A stretch of DNA of 49,858 nt from Halieaceae bacterium (GTDB taxonomy: Bacteria > Pseudomonadota > Gammaproteobacteria > Pseudomonadales > Halieaceae), in the NCBI GenBank assembly GCA_029247075.1, contig JAQWLX010000056.1, forward strand, positions 1 to 49,858. The letters are read 5' to 3'. This document shows, piece by piece, positions 17,782-28,394 of this stretch (position 1 is the first letter of the stretch; every line of letters starts with the position of its first letter). Position numbers and translations under genes: made by a program. The notes under the pieces are model-generated. The model worked only from the letters and a program-made list of their open reading frames with translations, was not told where the DNA came from and did not search any database.

Positions 17782-20355
17782 CTATATCCCTAAAGGCTTT
17801 ATCCATATAATGAGACGGGGAAGCAACAGCAAAGCACCTAAAACGGCTGCCGCCATGGCTAAAACTGTCAGCAGTCCAAAATATATGCTCGGATTAAAAT
17901 TTGACAACGTCAAGGTAGAAAATCCGATGATAACTGTGAACGTTGTATAATATAGCGCCCTACCAATACTCCCGTGACATCTGTACATTGTCGCCATGTA
18001 ATCTCGATCCTTACTGAACTCTCGCATAAATCTGTATACATAATGGATACAATTGTCGACGCCTATTCCGACAACAATAGCCGCAATAGTTATAGTCATG
18101 ATATCTAATGGAATACCAGCAAAACCCATAACTCCAAGCACAGTGGCTGCTGCTAGAAGGTTTGGAGCAATAGCAATAAGAGCCAAAGAAAGAGATCTAA
18201 AAAGCGCCCAAAACATGACTAAAATTGCAAAAAAAACAGCTCCTAAGGTAAGGATTTGAGAACGAAACAAACTCTGCAGGACATTGTTATAAAGCACTAA
18301 CATACCAGTAAAAGTAAATTGTTCTGCGGCCAATCCTGTATTATTTATTAAGCGTCTATGTAAATCTTTAAGGAATTCATCTCGCCTTAAAGATTCGCTC
18401 GTCTCTTTGACCCTAACAGTGACACGGGCCTGATCTTCTTCGACTGAAAAATAGGGAGCAACCATCAAGTCATTAATTTCCTCTGGCAAGCTTTTTTGAA
18501 CTAAAGCTAACTCCACACCGCCAATATCATCCCCTAAGATATCTCTCACCACTGAAAACGTAGTAGATAAAGACAACACCTTCCCCGTCTCCGGGCGAGA
18601 GTCAACCACATCATGCACAGCATCAATGGTCTGCATGCCAGAAAAAGTAAACCAAAAGCTAGGAACAAAACTATTTTGTCCTTCATCAAAATCATCAAAA
18701 TCGTCCCAAACCTCCTCTTCGAAATTATCTACAACGATTAAATCTTCCGAGGCGAAATCTAAGTTCGCCCGCTCATAAGCCTCAGTGCTATTTATTGGTG
18801 CATGTTGAGGATAATCCTTATCACGAGAAGAAATCGGCGAATCAATAACAATGTCCAAAGGTATCGTCCCACCAAGATTTGAATCTAACAACTCCATACC
18901 CTGATAGATTTCTGTAGACTCTTTAAAATAATCAATAAAACGATTCTCTACTTCCAAGCGAGAAATTCCAAAAATCGACAAACAAAGAAGCACTCCGCTA
19001 ACAGCTAAAACAACGCCTCCTTGCCTGTCTGCAAAAGTCGCAAAATACATCGTATATGGTGGTGTCTGAGATGAAATATCCGTCGAAACAATTTCTTTAG
19101 AGGTCCATACGAGCATCAGACAAGGAACAGCAATAAATGAAATAATCAATGCTATAACAATACCGACCGTCATCATCCACCCAAAATCAATCACTGGTTG
19201 CAAACCAGAAACAACCAGCGAAATAAACGCGACAATGGTCGTTACGCCAGTATAAATGCAGGGTACGGCCATTAATTGCATGACTGATACCACTCGATTG
19301 TATCTTTCTTCATTTGGATGCAGAGACTCTAGCTCACGGTACCGAACCACCAGATGTATTGAAATAGCCAAAGATACAACCAGAAGAACAGCTACGAAAT
19401 TCGCGGAAATGACAGTCATCCGCCAATCAAGAAAACCTAGTAGACCAAGCATCATGGTCACAGTAATTAAACAGTTTGTGACAGGTATAACTACCCACCT
19501 TACTTCTCGGAAAATAATAGCAAGCATAATCATCATTAGTAAGATTATCGCTGTTCCAAAAACCAATAGGTCGCTTTCTACAAAAGCAACCATATCTGCG
19601 GCAATCATGGGGACTCCGCCAACAAAAATCTTCGCATTAGAATCAAATTCGGCGGCAATTGCTCTTACTCTCTCGACTAACACTCCATGTTGATACAAGG
19701 TTTCAGCATTTATTTTCTTTACTAAGGCTTCTGCTTTTTTCAAAAAGATTTTCTCTGAACTATTAAGAGCTCCAGCTTCTTTCAACTTCCGAAGTGATTC
19801 TCGCTCCTCTACTGCTTGACGATAGCCTTCATTGTTTTCAAGATTTATTTGTACAGCGGTAAGATCGCCTGTCTTACTCACCAGAAGATCAGAATAGATG
19901 GGACTGGTCATAAATTCATCTAGCGCTATATCCCGATCGATCGTTGAATCATCGAGCGTAGGCAATCCTTCTCCGGAGGTTATACCGGACAAACTTAACG
20001 GTTTGCTTGATAAAAGCGGAACATCTAAAACAGTTACGACAGATTCAACACCGGGCAATTCCCTCAACTTAAGGGTCATTAATTCCAAGTTCTCTAGAGA
20101 TTCGTCCCCTAATAATTCTCCAGAAGAAGGTTGCCAAGTAAGCAGAATAAACTCTGAAGATCCATATCTTTTGCTCGTCTCCCTATAGAATTCGAGTGCC
20201 GGATCACCTTTCAGCAATAATGCGTCCGCAGATGCATCAAGTTTTATATTTGCAAATTGGGTCAACGCTAGTAGGGTCAAGAAAACTAATATAAGAAGAG
20301 AAAAAATTGGCCTTCGCAAAACTACTTTAATGTAAAAATCACCTAACACGCTCAC
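17782..20355 (-). CDS. RND/MMPL-family exporter
   Basis: Two blocks of TM helices; AIVVGIGVDNCIHYVYRF; MTVGIVIALIISF; large periplasmic loops. Confidence 0.88.
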   Translation of the reverse strand: MSVLGDFYIKVVLRRPIFSLLILVFLTLLALTQFANIKLDASADALLLKGDPALEFYRETSKRYGSSEFILLTWQPSSGELLGDESLENLELMTLKLRELPGVESVVTVLDVPLLSSKPLSLSGITSGEGLPTLDDSTIDRDIALDEFMTSPIYSDLLVSKTGDLTAVQINLENNEGYRQAVEERESLRKLKEAGALNSSEKIFLKKAEALVKKINAETLYQHGVLVERVRAIAAEFDSNAKIFVGGVPMIAADMVAFVESDLLVFGTAIILLMMIMLAIIFREVRWVVIPVTNCLITVTMMLGLLGFLDWRMTVISANFVAVLLVVSLAISIHLVVRYRELESLHPNEERYNRVVSVMQLMAVPCIYTGVTTIVAFISLVVSGLQPVIDFGWMMTVGIVIALIISFIAVPCLMLVWTSKEIVSTDISSQTPPYTMYFATFADRQGGVVLAVSGVLLCLSIFGISRLEVENRFIDYFKESTEIYQGMELLDSNLGGTIPLDIVIDSPISSRDKDYPQHAPINSTEAYERANLDFASEDLIVVDNFEEEVWDDFDDFDEGQNSFVPSFWFTFSGMQTIDAVHDVVDSRPETGKVLSLSTTFSVVRDILGDDIGGVELALVQKSLPEEINDLMVAPYFSVEEDQARVTVRVKETSESLRRDEFLKDLHRRLINNTGLAAEQFTFTGMLVLYNNVLQSLFRSQILTLGAVFFAILVMFWALFRSLSLALIAIAPNLLAAATVLGVMGFAGIPLDIMTITIAAIVVGIGVDNCIHYVYRFMREFSKDRDYMATMYRCHGSIGRALYYTTFTVIIGFSTLTLSNFNPSIYFGLLTVLAMAAAVLGALLLLPRLIIWIKPLGI

Positions 20356-21734
20356 CTACTAACTCCTTGTTCTAAGACATTTATAATACTAACCCCTGCA
20401 TCGTCAAAATCACCATTGCTCATTAGAACAACAATATCTCCCTCTGACACTCTCTTAGACAGATCTGTCACAATCTTATCAACGCTGGTATAGAAATAAG
20501 AGGAGCTCGATGGATTATCCAAACCCTGAATTCCTGACCATTCCCCAGTGCGCTCATACCAATGGACACTATCAGCATTCTCTACTGAAGCCACCAGGCT
20601 ATTACCATGAATTCCAGCCTTCATTGTATTAGATCGCAGCTCAATAAGCGCAAAAATCTTTCGTGTTGGATAACTTGATCTCAGAGCCTCTAACGTACTA
20701 GCAATCGCCGTCGGGTGATGCGCAAAATCATCATATATCGAAACTCCTTCTATATTTCCGACAAATTCAAGTCGACGTTTAACACCTTTGAATTCACAAA
20801 TAGCATTCGCAATAACTTCTAGAGAAATTCCAACATGATTTGCAGCGATAGCGGCGGCCATAGCATTTTGCACATTATGTTTTCCCTTTATTTTCCATTT
20901 AATTTCTGCTGCGTTTCCATTGGGATCACTAATAAAGAAACTGGATCCGTCATCTTTGACACTATAAGCGTTCCACCCAGAAAAACTTCCACCAAACGCA
21001 AATCGCTCAACAGGTGTCCAACAACCTTTTTCTAGAACTGCACTTATTCCGGAATCTTCCGATGGAATTATGATGGAACCTGTGCTCGGAACGCATCTGA
21101 TTAGGTGATGAAATTGTTTGTAAATCGATTCTATATCCGGAAAAATATCAGCGTGGTCATATTCAATATTATTGATGATCAAGGTCTTTGGATGATAGTG
21201 AACAAACTTTGAACGCTTATCAAAAAAAGCTGTATCGTACTCATCTGCCTCCACGACAAAATAATCCGACCCTCCTAGCCTCGCCGATAAACCAAAGTTT
21301 AGAGGCACACCGCCAATTAAGAATCCAGGACTGAGATTTGCAAATTCAAGGATCCATGCCAGCAAACTTGAAGTGGTAGTCTTCCCGTGAGTTCCTGATA
21401 CAGCCAATACCCACTTACCTGACAACACATTATCTGCTAACCATGCTGGTCCAGATGTGTAATCATATTGCTTATCAAGGATATGCTCTATTATAGGCTG
21501 ACCACGCGTCATGGCATTACCCACAATGATTTTATCATTGCGAGCTTCTAAATTACTTGGTTCATAACTATCGTATAGTTTTATTCCAGAAGATCTAAGT
21601 TGTGTGCTCATGGGTGGGTATACATTCTCATCAGAACCACTGACGGAAAATCCACTTTCGCGGGCCAATATAGCTAGACTTCCCATGAACGTGCCACAAA
21701 CACCAAGTATATGTACGCTCTTTTCCACTAACAA
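20352..21734 (-). CDS. mpl: UDP-N-acetylmuramate:L-alanyl-gamma-D-glutamyl-meso-diaminopimelate ligase
   Basis: VHILGVCGTFMGSLAILARESGFSVSGSDENVYPPMSTQL; AVSGTHGKTTTSSLLAWILE; YDDFAHHPTAI. Confidence 0.95.
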   Translation of the reverse strand: MLVEKSVHILGVCGTFMGSLAILARESGFSVSGSDENVYPPMSTQLRSSGIKLYDSYEPSNLEARNDKIIVGNAMTRGQPIIEHILDKQYDYTSGPAWLADNVLSGKWVLAVSGTHGKTTTSSLLAWILEFANLSPGFLIGGVPLNFGLSARLGGSDYFVVEADEYDTAFFDKRSKFVHYHPKTLIINNIEYDHADIFPDIESIYKQFHHLIRCVPSTGSIIIPSEDSGISAVLEKGCWTPVERFAFGGSFSGWNAYSVKDDGSSFFISDPNGNAAEIKWKIKGKHNVQNAMAAAIAANHVGISLEVIANAICEFKGVKRRLEFVGNIEGVSIYDDFAHHPTAIASTLEALRSSYPTRKIFALIELRSNTMKAGIHGNSLVASVENADSVHWYERTGEWSGIQGLDNPSSSSYFYTSVDKIVTDLSKRVSEGDIVVLMSNGDFDDAGVSIINVLEQGVSR

Positions 21735-21876
21735 ACTCCCTCTAACAAGCTGCTCATGTTAGCATGCGCCCCTCTATCTCCAATCTAAATTAACTTACTC
21801 CTTAGCTATGTAATAGATTTAAATCATTACAGTCTCATTCATGACCAAGTAAGATCATTAATCCGAGGGAGAAAAT

Positions 21877-23139
21877 ATGAGTAGAAAAAATGCATTTTAC
21901 GCTCAGTCCGGAGGTGTTACAGCAGTAATAAATGCGTCAGCCTGTGCCGTCATTGAAACTGCACGCAAATATCCAAAAAAAATCGGCAAAGTCTACGCTG
22001 GACGTAACGGCATCATTGGTGCACTCAGAGAGGACTTGATCGACACTTCAAAGGAAACACGAAGTGCTATTCGCGGCCTATTAACTACTCCTAGTGGTGC
22101 ATTTGGATCCTGTAGACATAAATTGAAAAGTCTAGAAGAAAATCGAGCAGAATATGAACGCCTCATAGAGGTATTTAAAGCGCATAATATAGGTTATTTT
22201 TTCTATAATGGCGGTGGCGACTCCGCCGACACATGCTTAAAAGTATCTGCACTAAGCAAAACTATGGGATATCCCCTTCAAGCTATCCATATTCCAAAGA
22301 CTATAGATAACGACCTTCCTCACACTGACAACTGTCCCGGGTTTGGTTCCGTAGCAAAGTATGTAGCGATATCAACCAAAGAAGCTGCTATGGATGTCAA
22401 ATCCATGTGCGAAACATCAACTAAAGTTTTTATTCTTGAGGTTATGGGTCGTCATGCCGGATGGATCGCAGCCGCGGCGGGCCTAGCACAAGAAAATAAA
22501 AACGATGCACCCCATATTATTCTCTTCCCGGAGATTACATTTGATAAGAAAAAATTTCTTAAAAAAGTGGCGGCAACAGTCAAACTCAATGGACATTGCG
22601 TAATCGTCGCATCAGAAGGCGCCAGATATACGGATGGAACATTTCTAGCAGATTCAGGAACACGAGATGCTTTTGGACACGCACAACTAGGAGGACTGGC
22701 TCCCACCCTGGCTCAAATGATAAAAACCGAGCTTGGATACAAGTTTCATTGGGCGGTAGCTGATTATCTCCAGCGTGCGGCCAGACATATTGCTTCCAAA
22801 ACGGATGTAGACCAGGCTTATTCTGTGGGCGAAATGGCGGTTGAATTTGCACTGAAAGGAAAAAATAGTGTCATGCCTTCTATAGTACGTGGAAATACCA
22901 AGCGGTATAAGTGGTCCATAGGTGAGGTTTCACTTAACAGAGTAGCTAACAAAGAAAAAATGCTACCAAGGAGTTTCATAAGTAAAGATGGCTATGGAAT
23001 AACCAAAAGAGCCGTCGAATACTTACAACCATTGATTGAGGGCGAAGCTTACCCCAATTATAGAAAAGGGCTCCCCAGATATATTGAATTAAAAAACATT
23101 GGAATCCAGAAAAAATTAAGCTCAAATTTCAAACTATAA
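21877..23139 (+). CDS. 6-phosphofructokinase, probably PPi-dependent
   Basis: AQSGGVTAVINASA, YFFYNGGGDSADTCLKVS, IHIPKTIDNDLPHTDNCPGFGSVAKY, EVMGRHAGWIAA. Confidence 0.9.
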   Translation: MSRKNAFYAQSGGVTAVINASACAVIETARKYPKKIGKVYAGRNGIIGALREDLIDTSKETRSAIRGLLTTPSGAFGSCRHKLKSLEENRAEYERLIEVFKAHNIGYFFYNGGGDSADTCLKVSALSKTMGYPLQAIHIPKTIDNDLPHTDNCPGFGSVAKYVAISTKEAAMDVKSMCETSTKVFILEVMGRHAGWIAAAAGLAQENKNDAPHIILFPEITFDKKKFLKKVAATVKLNGHCVIVASEGARYTDGTFLADSGTRDAFGHAQLGGLAPTLAQMIKTELGYKFHWAVADYLQRAARHIASKTDVDQAYSVGEMAVEFALKGKNSVMPSIVRGNTKRYKWSIGEVSLNRVANKEKMLPRSFISKDGYGITKRAVEYLQPLIEGEAYPNYRKGLPRYIELKNIGIQKKLSSNFKL

Positions 23140-23847
23140 AAAAGGGGCCCATTCGGGAGGTGAAGTTATGAAGCGGTTATATATTTCCTCTATGTTTTCA
23201 CCAATAGCATTATGTAGCTCAAGTTTTTTTTCTTTAGCCGCATCATCCAAGGCAGACTTAAGGAGCTCTGGAGACATAGTATCCTCATAAATTAAAGCTA
23301 AAGGTGCAAAGCTCAGATGCCAACGCTCTGGCGCCACTCCGCCAACGTCAACCGCATATGGTCGGTAAAATCCATGAGACTTATCTTCTTCCATGAGCAG
23401 ATCCAACCAGTTATGTAGCGAGTCAAACATGCCTCCTGAACTAACTTCCTTTAAAGATAGTTTAACCACGTAGTCAGAAGAAACAGCACTTGCATCGTAG
23501 ACATCTATATCAGTTCCCCAGTGATGTCGAGAGGCACCAGGCAAAGCTGAAAAACGCAGTATCGAACAAAGCAAATCGTAAGAAGACAAGTCATCAATTT
23601 TGATAACATCTCCATTATCGTCGAATATACGTCGATCACCCCTCGCTTTGCCATTAAAAATTGTTAACTGACGATCAAATGACCTAAATCCACTTGCTAT
23701 ACGAAGATCGAATCCAGCTTTCTTTGCATCAGAACTAAGTCGTTTAAATGAATTTAGAACCTGAGAATTTAAACCCGTACCATTCCAATCAACAACGTGC
23801 GCATCATCACGACCGACTAATTGATCTAAAGTAAGGTTATTCAGCAT
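23134..23847 (-). CDS. VanY-like D-Ala-D-Ala carboxypeptidase family protein (M15B)
   Basis: IASGFRSFDRQLTIFNGKA, LPGASRHHWGTDIDVYD, PERWHLSFAPLA. Confidence 0.87.
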   Translation of the reverse strand: MLNNLTLDQLVGRDDAHVVDWNGTGLNSQVLNSFKRLSSDAKKAGFDLRIASGFRSFDRQLTIFNGKARGDRRIFDDNGDVIKIDDLSSYDLLCSILRFSALPGASRHHWGTDIDVYDASAVSSDYVVKLSLKEVSSGGMFDSLHNWLDLLMEEDKSHGFYRPYAVDVGGVAPERWHLSFAPLALIYEDTMSPELLKSALDDAAKEKKLELHNAIGENIEEIYNRFITSPPEWAPFL

Positions 23848-23918
23848 AAAATTTCAATTTGTGCATAGCATAATAAGTATAAATTTATCTGGAGCTCTCT
23901 TTTTTAAGTATCAAAAAA

Positions 23919-24560
23919 TCAAGGTATATCTAAAAGTTTATGTGTCTGCAAACTTACTTTCCAGATGGGGTTTCTCCTACAAAACTCAATCACATGCTTT
24001 GTATTGGACTCTAACTGAGGTCCATCCATAGGTTGTAAATAGAAGTTGTCAAAATCTAGATCTCCATAAGCTTCTGGATTAACACCATTTTGTGGGTGGA
24101 CTAATTTTAATTCATTTCCTCTCTCTAAAATCAATTGAGCCCCAGCTTTTGGACTAACAGTTAACCAGTCAACATCACTGGGAGCATCCTGAGTCCCATT
24201 TGTTTCCACCGCAATAAAAAAATGACGTCGATGTAATTCTGTAATGAGAGCATTATCAAGTTGTAATAGAGGCTCTCCTCCTGTGCAAACTACAAATCGA
24301 GAATCTTGATTGCTAGTCTCTCGAGACCAGATCTTATCTATCTGATCGGCAAGTGATTTTGCTGATTTAAATTTCCCTCCGCCCTCTCCATCAGTTCCTA
24401 AGAAATCAGTATCACAAAATTGACAAACTGCTGAGTCACGATGATATTCATGCCCACTCCAGAGATTACAACCAGTAAAGCGACAAAATACTGCAGCCCG
24501 TCCACTGAAAAAGCCCTCTCCTTGTAAAGTGTAAAAAATTTCTTTAACTGTGTATGTCAT
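23919..24560 (-). CDS. queE: 7-carboxy-7-deazaguanine synthase
   Basis: KEIFYTLQGEGFFSGRAAVFCRFTGCNLWSG...CQFCDTDF; VCTGGEPLLQLD. Confidence 0.95.
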   Translation of the reverse strand: MTYTVKEIFYTLQGEGFFSGRAAVFCRFTGCNLWSGHEYHRDSAVCQFCDTDFLGTDGEGGGKFKSAKSLADQIDKIWSRETSNQDSRFVVCTGGEPLLQLDNALITELHRRHFFIAVETNGTQDAPSDVDWLTVSPKAGAQLILERGNELKLVHPQNGVNPEAYGDLDFDNFYLQPMDGPQLESNTKHVIEFCRRNPIWKVSLQTHKLLDIP

Positions 24561-25621
24561 GGAAAGAGAAAATCTCTATTGGAGTTCGCCCGAGATAAGG
24601 TTAAAGATACCCCTGACTTCGGTGTCTCATATAGATCCAACTTGCTTAATAAAGGAATGTCGGAAATCGCTTTTTCTTTAATCCAGTAAACTAACATCTC
24701 TAGGGAAGTGTCTTTAATGTCGGCAAGATCAGCTAAAAAGTGATGATCTAACTGCCTATATATAGGATCGAATTTTAATTTTACGTCCCCATAATCCACT
24801 GTCCAACCCAGAATTTCGTCAACTGTCGAAGATAGGTAGAGTCGGCAACAATAGCTATGGCCAAGTACTTCGCTTGACGAGGCTGAGGGCAATGCTGGGA
24901 CTGCTGCTTCAAAATATATGTCTGTCCAAATCTGATGAGTTAATCCATTGTAATAACAGCCAGAAGATGAATTTTCCATTACTGTTACACCTAACAAATT
25001 GAAAATCTCAGAATGACATCTCTCCCATATCCATATCGCTAACAACTCGCTAGTAGGATTAGTGAGTCCTGAGATATGATTCAAAGTACGACCATCCAAT
25101 TCAGCTTTCAACTCATCTATTAGTCGTGCCAAAATCGCAGCCTCTTCACCAGCAACACCAAGCTTTACATAAAGGAACACTTCAAATCCATGCCCATGCA
25201 TGCGAGCACATTGATGACCCACAGGTACATTAGGAAGCCAATGTGCCGCTTCAAAACGAAAACTTTGCCAAATACACAACCCTCCATCAAATTCAACGAA
25301 GGCTCCTCGACGATAGGAACTTCGAACAGCACACTGTACACTTTCTAGATCTGCAAATTTCTCATTCAACCAAAAAGCCAACCCCGTATCAGACGGCTCT
25401 ACAATATGGTCATTTAAAAACTGATAGTCCAAAATCGCTGCGGTATTCTCAAGCCTTAGTTTTAATGACATGAAATCTTGGCTGTCGCCGTCTGCGCTTA
25501 CACGAACCAAAAAACTATGTCCATGTAGAGACCGTTCTCTCGAAGGAGCGGCATCATGTTCAATCGATCGTGCTGCCTCAAATGAAGCGTTTGCAATGAA
25601 GCGTAACTGATTAACTGACAT
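24557..25621 (-). CDS. queD: Triple-domain 6-carboxytetrahydropterin synthase (QueD-like)
   Basis: Three QueD-like repeats: FEAARSI...LHGHSF...[34 protein letters not shown]...[23 protein letters not shown]...LGHSYCC...[10 protein letters not shown]...LDHHFLADL...ETPKSG. Between queE and queC. Confidence 0.88.
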   Translation of the reverse strand: MSVNQLRFIANASFEAARSIEHDAAPSRERSLHGHSFLVRVSADGDSQDFMSLKLRLENTAAILDYQFLNDHIVEPSDTGLAFWLNEKFADLESVQCAVRSSYRRGAFVEFDGGLCIWQSFRFEAAHWLPNVPVGHQCARMHGHGFEVFLYVKLGVAGEEAAILARLIDELKAELDGRTLNHISGLTNPTSELLAIWIWERCHSEIFNLLGVTVMENSSSGCYYNGLTHQIWTDIYFEAAVPALPSASSSEVLGHSYCCRLYLSSTVDEILGWTVDYGDVKLKFDPIYRQLDHHFLADLADIKDTSLEMLVYWIKEKAISDIPLLSKLDLYETPKSGVSLTLSRANSNRDFLFP

Positions 25622-26324
25622 CTGAATTAAACCTCAATGATAGAGGATCAATATGACCCGCCTCGGCAAATCCCTTTCCTCTTAAGTGACAAGCATCGCA
25701 GCCTCCACAAGGACAACCGTCGTTCTTCGGATCATAGCAGGTGTTAGTAATTCCATAATCTACACCGAGCTCGAGCCCACGTTGAATAATTTGCGACTTA
25801 CTCAAATCGATCAAAGGCGCTCTAATACGTATTTTTCTATCATCTTCTACAGCCAATCGCGTAGCCAAATTAGCCATGTCTTCAAATGCTTTAATATAAT
25901 TAGGTCTACAATCTGGATATCCAGAGTAGTCGAGAGCATTTACTCCAATAAATATATCTGTCGCTTCCAACACTTCCGACCAAGCAAGTGCAAGAGAAAG
26001 AAAAACAGTGTTTCTTGCCGGAACATAAGTCACTGGAACACCATGAGATAATTCTTCTTCGGTCCTTCCTTTTGGCACCTCTATATCAGAAGTTAAAGCA
26101 GATCCACCGAAGATCGACAAATCTGAATTGAGTATTATATGCCTCTCAGCCTTAATGGATTCAGCCACTAATTTTGCGGAATTGAGTTCATGCTTGTTTC
26201 GTTGCCCATACGAAAAAGATAATGCGTAGCAGGTATAGCCAGCAGATTTGGCAATCGCAAGCGTCGTGGCTGAGTCTAAACCACCACTCAAAAGTATCAC
26301 AGCTTTTTTACCAGATGTTTGCAA
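25611..26324 (-). CDS. queC: 7-cyano-7-deazaguanine synthase
   Basis: [40 protein letters not shown]...[20 protein letters not shown]. Confidence 0.96.
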   Translation of the reverse strand: MQTSGKKAVILLSGGLDSATTLAIAKSAGYTCYALSFSYGQRNKHELNSAKLVAESIKAERHIILNSDLSIFGGSALTSDIEVPKGRTEEELSHGVPVTYVPARNTVFLSLALAWSEVLEATDIFIGVNALDYSGYPDCRPNYIKAFEDMANLATRLAVEDDRKIRIRAPLIDLSKSQIIQRGLELGVDYGITNTCYDPKNDGCPCGGCDACHLRGKGFAEAGHIDPLSLRFNSDVS

Positions 26325-26543
26325 TGTATCAGTCCGTTTTAAAGTACCAAATGAGTAAGATGAATTTATGCAACTATAAAAATAGGAGTTTACTCAAGCA
26401 AGCAAAAATATTGCAGAAAAATTGATTAATGAGATACTTTAACATGTAAAATACTAAAGAATATTAGATCACAGGCATCTCATCTAGAAAGAATAGTGAT
26501 ATGTATTAAAAAGAACATGCAACCGCGTATAGAGAACGATTTC

Positions 26544-28394
26544 ATGGACACCATCATCTCATCTTTTAGAATTCTAACCATATTATTATTGACAAGCTTG
26601 ACCTGTTACGCAGCAGAAGACACTAAAAACGCCTTAACTGAAATCATAGTCACAGCGATTCGAGTCACTAACGATGATCCAGCTGGAACCTATACCTCTT
26701 TAGCTAGTAACTTACGCTACAACCCTATTGTAGAGATCCAATCTAGAGGGATGCCGGAAGCCCAATCTGATGTGACGGTTCGCGGAGGACTTTTTGAAAA
26801 TACAGGTTTTAAAATTGGTGCCGCAACAATAATAGATCCCCAAACAGGGCATTACTCAATCGACTTACCAATTTCATCATCAGCCTCTATTTCCAATATC
26901 GCCTTGGGTATTGATAATGCTTTATATGGATTTAACGCAACTATGGCCACCATCCACTATAAACTAGATCAAATTTCTCCTGGCGGGAAATTTTCGATGG
27001 GGCTTGGCAATGACTCTATGAACTTTCAATCTTTGGAAGGAGCAATCGAGAAGAGACAATCTTCTGAAGAGAACACCACTTATAAGTTAGATGCTGCGCG
27101 CTCATCTGGTGACGGAACAATTGATGACGGGGATCATCAATTTAAGCGCTTTAATTTACAAATACAGCATACAAGCGATCAAACCCAGACTGACTTTATT
27201 TTCGGTTATCAAGATAAATTTTACGCATGGCCGGGTGCATATACGGGCTTCGCTATTTATCCCGAAACTGACCACACAAAAACGCTACTTGCTTTAGTTA
27301 ACTATAAAAAGGAAACATCTAATGGTTGGTGGGAAATGGCTGGATTTTATAGACGCCTTCGAGATGATTATGACTATGATAGGAAAACCAAAGAATCCGG
27401 CTTACCAGGTTCGTTCGATCATGAGACCCGCGTCTACGGTGCCAGCATCCAAGCTCGGATTAATGCAAGAGAAGTAACCTGGAGATTTAGCAATCAACTA
27501 TCGGCCGATGAACTGGTCTATTCCACTGACCTTACCCATGGTAAATTCTATTCTCGCAGTTACTTAAAAACTAGTATCGTGCCAGAACGGACTTTCTTTT
27601 ACGGTGATAATCTATCGATGCGCATTAGGGGAGGAGCAAGTTTTGACTGGTCTAATCGCGACGATTCGAAGATTCTTCCGCTACTGGGCATCACTCTGTC
27701 TAAGGAGCATGAAACCGGTAGACAATTTGCAAGCTTAGAGTGGTCCGAATCCTCTCAACTACCGGGCTATACTGCTCTAAATTCTAGATCCAATGGACTC
27801 TTTGGTGGTAATCCAAATTTAGGTAGAGAAACTTCTCAACAGCTTACTGCTAGTATTGGATTTAACAAATACAACTGGCGTTATGTTTTAACAGGTTTTT
27901 ACCGAGAAGATGACGATACAGTCGATTGGACCTATTACAGCGGGGCACCTTACTCTCGTCAAGCCAATGCAGTTGATCTCGAAGTAACCGGTATAGAAAC
28001 TTCCATCACGAGCCAATGGAAACATGGAGAGCTTATATTGAGCTACGCACATCTTAATAAAAATAACGATTATAGGCAGCCCAATGTAGACGCTAGTTAT
28101 TACGCACTAAATTTCCCAAAACACCGATTAGTAGTCTCTTCAAAAATAAAAATTAATCAAAATATAGAATTTAGATTAGATACCGAATATCGCGAGCAAG
28201 AAAGAAATACTCTGCGAAAAAGTTCATCAAAAGCATTTTTCCTATCTGCAGGATTGCAGTGGAAACCAGTTACAAATAAGAACATAGTCTTCGGATTAAA
28301 CGCGGACAATGTTACCGACGAAACCTTTGAGCGATTCCCGGGAACACCTGCTCTGGGACGACAATTGAGCACCAATTTTTCCTATGGCTGGTAG
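26544..28394 (+). CDS. TonB-dependent outer-membrane receptor (ORF opens at 26496; likely start 26544 before the signal peptide)
   Basis: Signal peptide from MDTIISSFRILTILLLTSLTCYAAE; ALTEIIVTAIR TonB-box-like; plug SDVTVRGG; beta-barrel ending in FSYGW. Confidence 0.85.
   Translation: MDTIISSFRILTILLLTSLTCYAAEDTKNALTEIIVTAIRVTNDDPAGTYTSLASNLRYNPIVEIQSRGMPEAQSDVTVRGGLFENTGFKIGAATIIDPQTGHYSIDLPISSSASISNIALGIDNALYGFNATMATIHYKLDQISPGGKFSMGLGNDSMNFQSLEGAIEKRQSSEENTTYKLDAARSSGDGTIDDGDHQFKRFNLQIQHTSDQTQTDFIFGYQDKFYAWPGAYTGFAIYPETDHTKTLLALVNYKKETSNGWWEMAGFYRRLRDDYDYDRKTKESGLPGSFDHETRVYGASIQARINAREVTWRFSNQLSADELVYSTDLTHGKFYSRSYLKTSIVPERTFFYGDNLSMRIRGGASFDWSNRDDSKILPLLGITLSKEHETGRQFASLEWSESSQLPGYTALNSRSNGLFGGNPNLGRETSQQLTASIGFNKYNWRYVLTGFYREDDDTVDWTYYSGAPYSRQANAVDLEVTGIETSITSQWKHGELILSYAHLNKNNDYRQPNVDASYYALNFPKHRLVVSSKIKINQNIEFRLDTEYREQERNTLRKSSSKAFFLSAGLQWKPVTNKNIVFGLNADNVTDETFERFPGTPALGRQLSTNFSYGW

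Noticed and set aside
19256-19693. 145-aa plus-strand ORF (also 18053-18259, 19898-20188)
   Set aside because: Antisense to the RND exporter; Ser/Thr/Ile-rich shadow composition.
26325-26495. Possible preQ1 riboswitch before queC or cobalamin riboswitch before the TonB receptor
   Set aside because: I could not find a preQ1-I/II core on the minus strand or a B12-box-like element on the plus strand.
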